DNA from: Rhodovulum sp. P5
GTDB taxonomy: Bacteria > Pseudomonadota > Alphaproteobacteria > Rhodobacterales > Rhodobacteraceae
NCBI RefSeq assembly: GCF_002079305.1
Contig: NZ_CP015039.1
Location: forward strand, 3,271,501 to 3,335,500
Direction of reading: 5' to 3'
DNA length: 64,000 nucleotides
How positions within the stretch are numbered: the first letter of the stretch is position 1; each line of letters starts with the position of its first letter. Positions 56,507 through 64,000 of the stretch are shown one piece after another. The notes beneath the pieces were generated by a model that was given only the letters and a program-made list of their open reading frames with translations, ran no database searches and had not been told where the DNA came from. The position numbers and the translations under genes were made by a program.

Positions 56507-57363
56507 GTGGCTGGCCCGGTTTCGATCGGCAGGTCGTTATACATGCCCCATTCCGTCCACGCGCCGTCATAGACCGCATAGCTGCGGTGCCCCAAGAGGT
56601 CGAGCGCGAGGGCAAGCATCGCCGCATTCACCCCCGACCCGCAGGTGGTGATCGCCGGTTTCTTGAGGTTCACGCCCGCGGCCTCGAACACGGCGCGCAG
56701 GTCGTCGGGCGACTTCATCGTCCCGTCCTCGCTCAGCAGCATCGCGAAATGCACGTTCTTGGCGCCCGGGATATGCCCCTGCCGCAGGTTCGGGCGCGGT
56801 TCGGGATCGTCACCCACAAAGCGGCCGGGCGGGCGGGCGTCGATGATCTCGTAATCCGACAGCTTCGAGGCCGCGGCCACCTGCGTGACGTCCTTGATCA
56901 GATGCGCCTGCCGCTGCACCGTGATGTGCCGGTCACGCACGACGGGGGGCAAATCCTCCATCGGGCGGTCCTCGGCCAGCCATTTCGGCAGGCCCCCGTC
57001 CAGAACGGCGACGTCGGTCTTGCCCATCAGGCGGAAGGTCCACCACACCCGCGGCGCAGAGAAGATGCCGGCGGAGTCATACACCACCACCTGGTGCCCG
57101 TCGCCGATGCCCATGGCGCGCATCCGGCTGATGAATTTCTCCACCGGCGGCGCCATGTGCGGCAGGGAGGAGCGCTGGTCGGAAATTTCGTCGATGTCGA
57201 AAAACCGCGCGCCGGGAATGTGGCCCTGGTCGTATTCTGCCCGTGTGTCGCGGTCGATACCCGGCAGATACCACGACGCATCAAGGATCCGCAGGTCGGG
57301 GTCGTTCAGATGTGCGGCAAGCCACTCTGTCGAAACAAGCGTTTTCGGATCGTCGTAGGCCAT
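56500..57363 (-). CDS. sseA: 3-Mercaptopyruvate sulfurtransferase
   Basis: 287 residues, two rhodanese domains. The N-terminal domain is inactive (no Cys in the loop); the second has the active-site loop TTCGSGVNA with C241. The CGSGV form favours mercaptopyruvate over thiosulfate. Its overlap with an aminotransferase gene fits: transamination of cysteine gives 3-mercaptopyruvate, which this enzyme would desulfurate. Confidence 0.94.
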   Translation of the reverse strand: MAYDDPKTLVSTEWLAAHLNDPDLRILDASWYLPGIDRDTRAEYDQGHIPGARFFDIDEISDQRSSLPHMAPPVEKFISRMRAMGIGDGHQVVVYDSAGIFSAPRVWWTFRLMGKTDVAVLDGGLPKWLAEDRPMEDLPPVVRDRHITVQRQAHLIKDVTQVAAASKLSDYEIIDARPPGRFVGDDPEPRPNLRQGHIPGAKNVHFAMLLSEDGTMKSPDDLRAVFEAAGVNLKKPAITTCGSGVNAAMLALALDLLGHRSYAVYDGAWTEWGMYNDLPIETGPATC

Positions 57364-57427
57364 GAACCCCTCCGGCAGCGCAACATTCTTACTCCAATAA
57401 ATCGCGGCCGCGGCAGAGACAAGGTAG

Positions 57428-57904
57428 TTAACCGTGGTCCTTCAACAGACGCTGCTTTTGCCGTTGCCAATCACGCTTGGCCTCGGTCGCGCGCTTGTCC
57501 TGGGTCTTCTTGCCCTTGGCGATGCCGATCTTCAGCTTCACGATGCCCTTGTGGTTGAAATACAGCACCAGCGGCACAAGCGTATAGCCCTTGCGCTGCG
57601 TGTCGGACCAGAGCTTTGCCAGTTCCTTGCGCGACACCAGCAGTTTGCGCTTGCGGCGTTCCTCATGCCCCCAGGTCTTGGCCTGTTCGTAGGGCGCGAT
57701 ATAGCCGTTGACCAGCCACAGCTCACCGTCTTCGACGCTGGCATAGCTTTCGGCGATGTTGGCGCCGTTCTCGCGCAGCGACTTGACCTCCGACCCCTGC
57801 AGGATGATCCCGCATTCAAGATCGTCCTCGATGGCATAGTCGTAGCGCGCCCGCCGGTTCTCGGCGATCACCTTGTAGTTCGGATCTGTCTTCGGTTTGG
57901 CCAT
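57428..57904 (-). CDS. smpB: tmRNA-binding protein SmpB
   Basis: A 158-residue partner of tmRNA in trans-translation. The start ATG 57904 gives [48 protein letters not shown] and [29 protein letters not shown] (as separate blocks) are the conserved OB-fold, with the basic C-terminal tail [11 protein letters not shown] that enters the ribosome. No ssrA tag sequence is seen nearby. Confidence 0.96.
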   Translation of the reverse strand: MAKPKTDPNYKVIAENRRARYDYAIEDDLECGIILQGSEVKSLRENGANIAESYASVEDGELWLVNGYIAPYEQAKTWGHEERRKRKLLVSRKELAKLWSDTQRKGYTLVPLVLYFNHKGIVKLKIGIAKGKKTQDKRATEAKRDWQRQKQRLLKDHG

Positions 57905-58268
57905 GGTCTGCGGGATATAGGCGAAAGCCGCGCCATGGGAAAGGCGTTCGGGCATTGGCGCCGCGCGATTGCATCGGGGCCAGTGGGCCGCGGGCGAAAC
58001 GGTCCGTTTCCATCCGCCGGGGCAAAACCGGGCCATCGGGTCCGCCACTGCCCCAATTTCCGGTCGCGAAACAGTAGGCCCCGGTTCGGGACCGGCATCG
58101 CCCTGTCGCCCATGTTTGCCCGGCCCATTGTCGCCAACACGTGAACGGGCCGGGTCGCGCGGCCCCGTTATCCGCCGCGCCGTGGCCTGTGCCGTCTGCG
58201 CGCTGCCCGCAACTGCCCCAACCATTGCCCCGATTTCCGACCGATTTCGCAGGCTTTTGTCTATGTGC

Positions 58269-58380
58269 GGCCCCGGAGATTGTTGGGGCCGCTGTTCGGT
58301 CGATTTGGACTGGTGGTGAGTATCCTGTTGGGTCGGGGGCGCCGCCGGTCGTGTTTGGTCGGTCCGGCGCCCCCGGCTTG
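58269..58380 (+). repeat. Structured repeat, diverged copy 0
   Basis: Homologous to the second half of the 204-bp repeats (three quarters of bases alike by eye). Hairpin 1 GGCCCC-N10-GGGGCC replaces CGGGCC-N11-GGCCCG of the others. Hairpin 2 has outer stem GGGGGCGCC / GGCGCCCCC, where the other copies have GGGGGCGCC / GGCGCCCTC. Stems are kept although bases differ. Confidence 0.65.
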
Positions 58381-58410
58381 CCGATTGGTCCCCTCACCCT
58401 GCTTTCCCAA

Positions 58411-58589
58411 CAGGCTGCTGAATAGGCCTGCGACATGCGCCTAAAGTCGAGACCTTTAGGAACATGGTCCCGATGCTCGCTTGGGCGACCAGCCCGGGCC
58501 GGGCGCGGCCCTGCTTGGCATGATCCATCGTTGCTCACACGGAACGTTCTTCTGTGACGATATGGAATTTGGGCTATTTCAGCAGCCTG
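58411..58589. mobile_element. MITE-like element, copy C (179 bp)
   Basis: Ends CAGGCTGCTGAATAG (58411-58425) and CTATTTCAGCAGCCTG (58574-58589). The interior matches copy D and the reverse complement of copy A (ACATGCGCCTA, GGGCGACCAGCCCGGGCC blocks), so it lies in the opposite orientation to A. No coding capacity. Confidence 0.8.
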
Positions 58590-58671
58590 CCAAAGGCCGT
58601 TGCCCGCATGCATTTGCCCACGCGGACGAAAGCGACCAGGCCAGTCTGCCCCCCGGACGGGCCGTGGTGCG

Positions 58672-58875
58672 AACTGTGTCCGAAACTCGGCGCAAAAAAT
58701 CTAAAAACTTCCGAAATTTTCACCCAGTTTCGCCCGGTTCGGGGCGCCTACTGCATCTCACGGGCCGAGTGATTTGTGGCCCGCTGTACGGCCGGTTAGA
58801 GGCTGGTAGCGAGTACATTGTTCGGTTGGGGGCGCCGCCTGTCGTGTTCTGACGGGTTGGCGCCCTCGGCTTGTC
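58672..58875 (+). repeat. 204-bp direct repeat, copy 1
   Basis: Identical to 58976-59179 except for about three bases, offset 304. Contains an A-rich block (CGCAAAAAATCTAAAAACTT), hairpin 1 at 58761-58783 and hairpin 2 at 58828-58867. No reading frame of coding character. Confidence 0.88.
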
Positions 58876-58975
58876 GCCCGCCCGGCGCGCAGGATCGGGC
58901 CCCTCCCAAATCGACGGCCGGCTGCGCCGCACCTGTCTTTCAGGCGGATATCCGGGCCATGCGGATGACCCGGAC

Positions 58976-59179
58976 AACTGTGTCCGAAACTCGGCGCAAA
59001 AAATCTAAAAACTTCCGAAATTTTCACCCAGTTTCGCCCGGTTCGGGGCGCCTACTGCATATCACGGGCCGAGTGATTTATGGCCCGCTGTACGGCCGGT
59101 TAGAGGCTGGTAGCGAGTACACTGTTCGGTTGGGGGCGCCGCCTGTCGTGTTCTGACGGGTTGGCGCCCTCGGCTTGTC
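58976..59179 (+). repeat. 204-bp direct repeat, copy 2
   Basis: Near-identical to the copy at 58672, ending about 70 bp before tRNA-Gly. The 100-bp spacer between the copies is unique. Recent tandem duplication or paired insertion. Confidence 0.88.
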
Positions 59180-59251
59180 CGGGCGGGCGTCCTTGCACCG
59201 AAAGCCGGATCTTGACCCCGACCGGGCCTTGGCATAGTGACGGGGGACCAA

Positions 59252-59325
59252 GCGGGCGTTGTGTAGTGGTAAGACCTTAGCCTTCCAAGCTAATGACGCG
59301 GGTTCGATTCCCGCCGCCCGCTCCA
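59252..59325 (+). tRNA. tRNA-Gly (anticodon TCC)
   Basis: A full cloverleaf: acceptor GCGGGCG / CGCCCGC, D arm with GTAGTGGTAAGAC, anticodon stem TTAGC / GCTAA around loop CTTCCAA (anticodon TCC, reading GGA), and T arm GCGGG-TTCGATT-CCCGC. Discriminator T and CCA are encoded. Confidence 0.96.
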
Positions 59326-59455
59326 TCCCATCACCGTCGACCGACCGATCACGGGTGACCGACACGGCCGCACACGGACGCGTGAGCGACCCTGCCTTGT
59401 TGTCCCCCGGCTGCGGCCCTACAACACGTCCGACCCCGCCTGCAGGAGATACGGC

Positions 59456-61249
59456 ATGCCCCCCGGCGCCCCGCAACTGGAAGAGCGTGAAACCTCCAAG
59501 CGCATTGGCGCGCTCCGGGCGCTTTGGCCCTTCGTTCTGCCCTATCGCAAATTGCTGGCCGCGGCGCTCAGCGCGCTGGTGGCCACGGCCTGTGTCTCGC
59601 TGATCCTGCCGATGGCCGTGCGCCGCGTGGTCGACGCGTTCGAGACCGAAAGCGTCGATATCCTAGATTCCTACTTCGGCGGGGCGCTGGCGATTGCGGC
59701 GCTCTTCGCCTGTGGCTCGGCCCTGCGCTATTACCTTGTCACGCGGCTGGGCGAACGGGTGATCGCCGATATCCGCTCCACCGTGTTCGACCGCATGATC
59801 GGGATGAGCCCGGCCTTTTACGAACGCATCATGACCGGCGAGGTGCTGAGCCGGATCACCACCGACACCACGCTGATCCTGTCGGTGATCGGGTCCTCGC
59901 TGTCGGTTGCGCTGCGCAACGTGCTTGTCTTCTTCGGCGGGCTGCTCTTGATGCTGGCGACCTCGGCCAAGCTGACGGCGGCGGTGCTGGTGCTGGTGCC
60001 CGCGGTGATCGTGCCCATCGTGGTTCTGGGGCGGCGGCTCAGGAAACTCTCCCGCGCCAATCAGGACTGGATCGCCGCGTCTTCCGGCAACGCGTCAGAG
60101 GCGCTTCTTTCCGCCCAGACGGTGCAGGCCTTCACCCACGAGACCGCCAGCCGCGCGCAGTTCCGCGAGGTGACCGAGCGCAGCTTCGTCTCTGCCAAGC
60201 ACCGCATCGGGACCCGCGCCTTGATGACGATGATCGTGATCCTTCTGGTCTTCTGGGGCATCGTCGGTGTCCTGTGGATCGGTGCGCGCGATGTCCGGAC
60301 CGATGTGATGACCGTCGGCGAGCTTGTACAGTTCCTGATCTATTCGATCATGGTGGCCGGCGCCGTGGCTGCGGCGACCGAGGTCTGGGGAGAGTTGCAG
60401 CGCGCCGCAGGGGCCACCGAACGGCTGGTCGAACTGCTGAACTCAAAAGACAGCGTGGCCGACCCCGACCATACCCAGCCGCTGCCCAACCCCGTTTCCG
60501 GCGACATCCGGTTCGACAATGTCGTCTTTTCCTACCCCTCGCGGCCCGGTCAGCACGCGCTGGACGGAATATCGCTGCATGTCAAACCGGGGGAGACCGT
60601 GGCCCTTGTCGGCCCGTCCGGTGCGGGGAAATCGACGATCATCCAGCTTCTTCTGCGGTTCTACGATCCGCAGGGGGGCCGTATCCTGTTTGACGGCGTG
60701 GACTTGCGCGAAACCACCCGCGCCACCTTCCGCCATCATGTTGCGCTGGTCCCGCAGGACCCGGTGATCTTTGCCGACACCGCGCGCGAAAACATCCGCT
60801 TTGGCCGGCCCGAGGCCACCGATACAGAGGTGGAGGCCGCCGCCCGTGCCGCCGCCGCGCATGACTTCCTTTCGGCGCTTCCCGATGGCTATGACACCTA
60901 TGTCGGCGAACGCGGGATCATGCTGTCAGGCGGTCAGAAACAGCGCATCGCGATTGCTCGCGCGATCCTGCGCGACGCCCCCGTTCTGCTGCTGGACGAG
61001 GCGACCTCGGCGCTGGATGCGGAGTCCGAACGCGCGGTGCAGCATGCTGTCGACGAAATGGCGGCAACGCGTACGACGCTGATCGTGGCGCACCGGCTGG
61101 CCACGGTGAAAAAGGCCGACCGGATCGTCGTCTTCGACAATGGCCGGATCGTCGCCGAGGGCACCCATGAGGCCCTGGTGGCGCAGGGCGGGCTTTACGC
61201 CCGGCTGGCGCGGCTGCAATTCACCGACGGGATCGAAACGGCGGCCTGA
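59456..61249 (+). CDS. ABC exporter, fused permease and ATPase
   Basis: A 597-residue half-transporter of the MsbA/ABCB type. Six membrane helices fill residues about 25-310. The ATPase has Walker A GPSGAGKST (about 388), signature LSGGQKQR (about 491), Walker B VLLLDEATSALD and switch His in IVAHRL. It exports a lipid, peptide or drug as a homodimer; the substrate is unknown. Downstream of tRNA-Gly by 130 bp. Confidence 0.94.
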   Translation: MPPGAPQLEERETSKRIGALRALWPFVLPYRKLLAAALSALVATACVSLILPMAVRRVVDAFETESVDILDSYFGGALAIAALFACGSALRYYLVTRLGERVIADIRSTVFDRMIGMSPAFYERIMTGEVLSRITTDTTLILSVIGSSLSVALRNVLVFFGGLLLMLATSAKLTAAVLVLVPAVIVPIVVLGRRLRKLSRANQDWIAASSGNASEALLSAQTVQAFTHETASRAQFREVTERSFVSAKHRIGTRALMTMIVILLVFWGIVGVLWIGARDVRTDVMTVGELVQFLIYSIMVAGAVAAATEVWGELQRAAGATERLVELLNSKDSVADPDHTQPLPNPVSGDIRFDNVVFSYPSRPGQHALDGISLHVKPGETVALVGPSGAGKSTIIQLLLRFYDPQGGRILFDGVDLRETTRATFRHHVALVPQDPVIFADTARENIRFGRPEATDTEVEAAARAAAAHDFLSALPDGYDTYVGERGIMLSGGQKQRIAIARAILRDAPVLLLDEATSALDAESERAVQHAVDEMAATRTTLIVAHRLATVKKADRIVVFDNGRIVAEGTHEALVAQGGLYARLARLQFTDGIETAA

Positions 61250-61302
61250 GCGGCGCTTTGTCGTTTGCGTGTCACCGAGTCCGGTCCAGACTTTCCGCAC
61301 CC

Positions 61303-61547
61303 TGATAGGCCGCTGAAAAAGTACACGACATACGCCTACGGTCGTAACCTTTCGGAGCATCGTCCCGAAGCCGGTCCGGGCGACCAGCCCGGGCCGCGCC
61401 CGACCCTCCCCCGGGAGGGCGCATTGGAGATGTCATTCGGGTCCCGTACGTCGCCCGGACTTTTGAGATAAACTGATCGGCACAAGCGCTTCGATGCGCC
61501 CACCCAAGGTCGGGCGCGGCCCTACTTGCCCTGCTGCATCGTTGCTT
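61303..61547. mobile_element. MITE-like element, copy D (degenerate, interrupted)
   Basis: Begins TAGGCCGCTGAAAAAGTACA and matches the reverse complement of copy A through the CCCTCCCCCGGGAGGG hairpin (to about 61422). About 85 foreign bases follow, and the match resumes at GGTCGGGCGCGGCCCTACTTGC (61508) to GTTGCTT (61547). Its inner end runs into the LysM gene remnant; the far terminal repeat is missing. Confidence 0.7.
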
Positions 61548-61551
61548 GGCC

Positions 61552-61692
61552 GTCGGCAATATCGAGGCCATCGCCGAAAAGACGTCGGGCGAGGGGGCGC
61601 GTTACCCCGAGATTTTCGAGGCCAACAAGCCGATGCTGACCGACCCGGACAAGATCTATCCCGGGCAGGTCTTGCGCATTCCGCAAGCCTGA
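61552..61692 (+). pseudogene. LysM-domain protein, 3' remnant
   Basis: An open stretch of 46 codons without a start reads ..[33 protein letters not shown] and [14 protein letters not shown]. This is the second half of a LysM peptidoglycan-binding domain at the C-terminus of a YgaU-type protein. Everything upstream is replaced by MITE copy D, and no N-terminal part is found before the element, so the gene was truncated at or after the insertion. Confidence 0.78.
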
Positions 61693-61834
61693 TCTCGGCC
61701 CGCCCGCCGCATCGCGGCCCCTGACGCCACGTTGGAAGCCGCACGCACAGCTTGCGGTGGGCGGCGCTTCGTTCCATCCTGCCGGGTAGGGTCCGTGCCA
61801 CCGGCCAAGGTGTGGACCACCGGGAGGAAACATC

Positions 61835-63733
61835 ATGGCAGCCTATGCCCTGCGCGCTGACCGCGACGCGATAGAGAACGAGTCGACATGGGATGGGCGG
61901 GACCTGCCCCGCAGCATCCATGAATTCCTTGGCAAGACGGCCCTCCGCCATGCCAACCGCTCCGCCCTTTCGTTCCAGCTTTTTTCCGCGCCCGATGCCC
62001 CGGCCACGACCCTGAGCTGGTCGCAGTTGCACGGGCGTGTCACGCAGGCGGCCAACCTGTTCCGGCGTCTTGGCATCGGCGAGGAGGACGTCGTTGCCTA
62101 TGTGCTGCCCAACTGTCCAGAGGCCGTGGTGACGCTTCTGGGCGGCGCGGTGGCCGGGATCGTGAACCCGGTCAACCCGCTGCTGGAGACCGGGCAGATC
62201 GCTGCCATCCTGCGCCAGACCCGGGCCAAGGTCGTGGTGACGCTGAAGCCCTTTCCCAAGACCGACATCGCCCAGAAGGTGGCAGAGGCCGTCCGCCACG
62301 CGCCATCCGTCCGTACCGTGCTGGAGGTCGATCTGGCGGCCTATCTGACCGGCCTGAAACGGCTGATCGTCCCGGTGATCCGCCCCAGGGTGAGCGGCGC
62401 GGACCATGCCGACCATCTCGACTTTGCCAAGGCGGTTGCGGGTGAACCGTCCGACCGGCTGACCTTTGCGGATCAGACGGAGGACCGCGTCGCCGCCTAT
62501 TTCCATACCGGGGGCACCACCGGCATGCCCAAGATCGCCCAGCACAAGGTCTCTGGCATGATCTACAACGGCTGGTTGGGAGAGCGGCTGCTGTTCCGAC
62601 CGGACGACACCGTGATCTGCCCGCTGCCGCTGTTCCACGTCTTCGCGGCCTATCCGGTGATGATGTCGGTCATCGCCTCGGGCGCGCATGTGGTCTTTCC
62701 CACGCCGGCGGGGTATCGCGGCGACGGGGTGTTCGACAATTTCTGGAAGCTGGTCGAACGCTGGCGCGTCACCTTCGTGATCACCGTGCCCACGGCCATC
62801 GCCGCGCTGATGCAGCGCAAGGTCGATGCCGATGTCTCGACCCTGAAATACGCCTTTTCGGGGTCGGCGGCCCTGCCGGTGGAGCTTTACAACCGGTTCG
62901 AAAAGGCCACGGGCGTCACCATCTGCGAAGGCTATGGCCTGACCGAGGCGACCTGCCTTGTCTCGATCAACCCGCCAGCCGGGGAAAAGAAGATCGGCTC
63001 TGTCGGGCTGCCCTTTCCCTATACCGATGTGCGCATCCTGAAATGCGACGCGGACGGCAACGTGACGCGCGCCTGCGATACCGATGAGACCGGAGAGATC
63101 TGCGTGACCAATCCCGGCGTCATCACCGGGGCCACCTATACCGATGACAGCAAGAACCTGGGCCTGTTCGCCGAGGGACGCTTCCTGCGCACCGGCGATC
63201 TGGGCCGGATCGACGCGGACGGGTATCTGTTCATCACCGGGCGCGCGAAGGACGTGATCATCCGGGGCGGCCACAATATCGACCCCGCCGAGATCGAAGA
63301 GGCGCTTGCCGGTCACCCCGATGTGGCGTTCGTCGGGGCCATCGGGCAACCGGACGCGGTGGCGGGCGAGTTGCCATGTGCCTATGTCGAACTGGTGTCC
63401 GAGGCGACCGCCACGGTCGACGACCTGATGGACTATGCCCGCCGCCACATCCACGAGCGCGCCGCGATCCCGAAACATCTGGAGATCGTGGAAGAGCTGC
63501 CCAAGACCGCCGTTGGCAAGGTCTTCAAGCCCGACCTGCGCAAGCGGGCCATCGCGCGGGTCTACACCGCCGCGCTTGCCGCCGCGGACCTGCCGGTTCA
63601 GGTGCGCGAGGTGGTCGAGGACCCAAAGCGCGGGCTGGTCGCCCGGCTGGAACGTCCCCCCGCCGTCGACCCCGAGGCGGTGCGGCATGTGCTGGGCAAC
63701 TTCACCCGCCCCTGGGATTGGGCCGAGGATTGA
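61835..63733 (+). CDS. Acyl-CoA synthetase (AMP-forming)
   Basis: A 632-residue adenylate-forming ligase activating a carboxylic acid as its CoA thioester. Motifs: the phosphate loop FHTGGTTGMPKIAQH (about 224-238), GYGLTEAT, the hinge region RTGDLGRIDADGY and the catalytic Lys in PKTAVGKVFKPDL. The length and C-terminal 60-residue extension fit the fatty/aryl-acyl ligases of alphaproteobacteria. ATG 61835 with GGGAGG. Substrate not readable. Confidence 0.93.
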   Translation: MAAYALRADRDAIENESTWDGRDLPRSIHEFLGKTALRHANRSALSFQLFSAPDAPATTLSWSQLHGRVTQAANLFRRLGIGEEDVVAYVLPNCPEAVVTLLGGAVAGIVNPVNPLLETGQIAAILRQTRAKVVVTLKPFPKTDIAQKVAEAVRHAPSVRTVLEVDLAAYLTGLKRLIVPVIRPRVSGADHADHLDFAKAVAGEPSDRLTFADQTEDRVAAYFHTGGTTGMPKIAQHKVSGMIYNGWLGERLLFRPDDTVICPLPLFHVFAAYPVMMSVIASGAHVVFPTPAGYRGDGVFDNFWKLVERWRVTFVITVPTAIAALMQRKVDADVSTLKYAFSGSAALPVELYNRFEKATGVTICEGYGLTEATCLVSINPPAGEKKIGSVGLPFPYTDVRILKCDADGNVTRACDTDETGEICVTNPGVITGATYTDDSKNLGLFAEGRFLRTGDLGRIDADGYLFITGRAKDVIIRGGHNIDPAEIEEALAGHPDVAFVGAIGQPDAVAGELPCAYVELVSEATATVDDLMDYARRHIHERAAIPKHLEIVEELPKTAVGKVFKPDLRKRAIARVYTAALAAADLPVQVREVVEDPKRGLVARLERPPAVDPEAVRHVLGNFTRPWDWAED

Positions 63734-64000
63734 GGGGAGCGGCCTCCGTCTTCGCCCTTATCGACAGCGGCATTGCCGCCCTCAGGGAACGCTTGGAGCC
63801 GCGCCATCGACGGGCCGAGGCGCGGCGACCGGACGATCGGTCTGTGCGCTTTATGGTGCAATATCCGGACGAGCTTTGAACGTCGCGCCGGTGTTACCAG
63901 ATCGCCGGGCCGTGGGGTCGGCCCCTCAAGTTCACCAGCAAAACGCGTAAGTGATTGATATTGTTATGGCGAGATTGGCCAAAATGTAACTACGCGAAGG
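63734..64000. other. Right-end intergenic stretch
   Basis: 267 bp to the window edge. No supported gene or RNA. The last 50 bases are AT-richer and could belong to a promoter of a gene outside. Confidence 0.4.

Larger units (their letters stand above)
57905..59251. other. 1.35-kb gene-free region between smpB and tRNA-Gly
   Basis: No ORF here has coding character. It holds a GAAACGG-T-CCGTTTC palindrome (57996-58010), a diverged structured repeat (58269-58380), a MITE (58411-58589) and two near-identical 204-bp direct repeats (58672-58875, 58976-59179). Position beside a tRNA gene marks it as an accessory hot spot. Confidence 0.7.

Noticed and set aside
58411..59179. CRISPR array in the repeat region
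   Set aside because: Repeats are 204 bp with a single 100-bp spacer and no cas genes; not CRISPR geometry.
57905..59251. tmRNA (ssrA) or a hidden gene next to smpB
   Set aside because: No alanine-rich tag reading frame or tRNA-like ends were found; the repeats do not match tmRNA pieces.
61433..63688. A 751-codon minus-strand ORF over the acyl-CoA synthetase and LysM remnant
   Set aside because: Low-complexity His/Arg/Gly translation opposite a gene with all ligase motifs; no ribosome site or homology.

Overview
The window is GC-rich alphaproteobacterial chromosome, most likely from a marine member of the Rhodobacterales (Roseobacter/Paracoccus group). Support comes from the leuS-lptE-holA order, the GTTC-N7-GTTC SOS box, an Irr-type iron control element (ICE) before an mbfA iron exporter, a VPLPA-CTERM protein, a TRAP transporter, tandem glnK-amt pairs and DUF1428, DUF1538, DUF2794 and DUF3576 proteins. 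There is no rRNA or CRISPR array, and I saw no integrase or transposase. One tRNA (Gly-TCC) is present.

Layout. 1-5.2 kb: holA (cut by the window edge), lptE, leuS, a DUF3576 lipoprotein and a porin. 5.3-11.3 kb: a TPR-sulfotransferase, a YggS PLP protein, a soluble heme-globin chemoreceptor, infC (starting at a rare ATA codon) and ferredoxin-NADP reductase. 11.7-15.8 kb: a Crp/Fnr regulator followed by a complete TRAP transporter. 15.9-19.4 kb: DUF1428, tpiA, an A-type Fe-S carrier, a periplasmic glycerophosphodiesterase and a DUF59 Fe-S protein. 19.5-24.1 kb: a secreted Cys-rich protein and a module of an M20 deacetylase, a DoeA-type ectoine hydrolase and a divergent aminotransferase. 24.2-30.0 kb: an AT-richer orphan gene, a YejA-like binding protein, a membrane-fused hydrolase, map and sfsA.

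30.2-33.7 kb holds the most interesting operon. Two DUF1538 membrane proteins, a divergent P-II-like protein and a two-CBS-domain protein are joined stop-to-start, then run into a capsule-type gene broken by a one-base frameshift. I infer a nucleotide-gated membrane system of unknown substrate. 33.7-39.3 kb: asd, a beta-carbonic anhydrase, a small helical protein, an M17 aminopeptidase, an NlpC/P60 hydrolase and the VPLPA-CTERM protein. 39.4-46.4 kb: a 200-bp MITE-like element, DUF2794, a LexA-controlled orphan imuB, cytochrome c', a NYN/LOTUS protein ending at a MITE fragment, an acquired-looking GNAT-YjhX patch, a TetR regulator and ICE-controlled mbfA.

46.4-52.6 kb: a class A PBP and two consecutive glnK-amt operons whose leaders keep the same promoter motif and 5'UTR hairpin at identical distances. 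52.7-57.9 kb: a chemoreceptor with a co-transcribed periplasmic sensor-like protein, an aromatic/aspartate aminotransferase, a sulfurtransferase and smpB. 57.9-59.3 kb is gene-free. It carries a nearly identical 204-bp direct repeat, a diverged third copy whose two hairpins are preserved by different base pairs, and another MITE, all next to tRNA-Gly. 59.4-64 kb: an ABC exporter, a MITE that has cut off a LysM gene remnant, and an acyl-CoA synthetase.

All functional calls come from reading motifs by eye; no database search was run.
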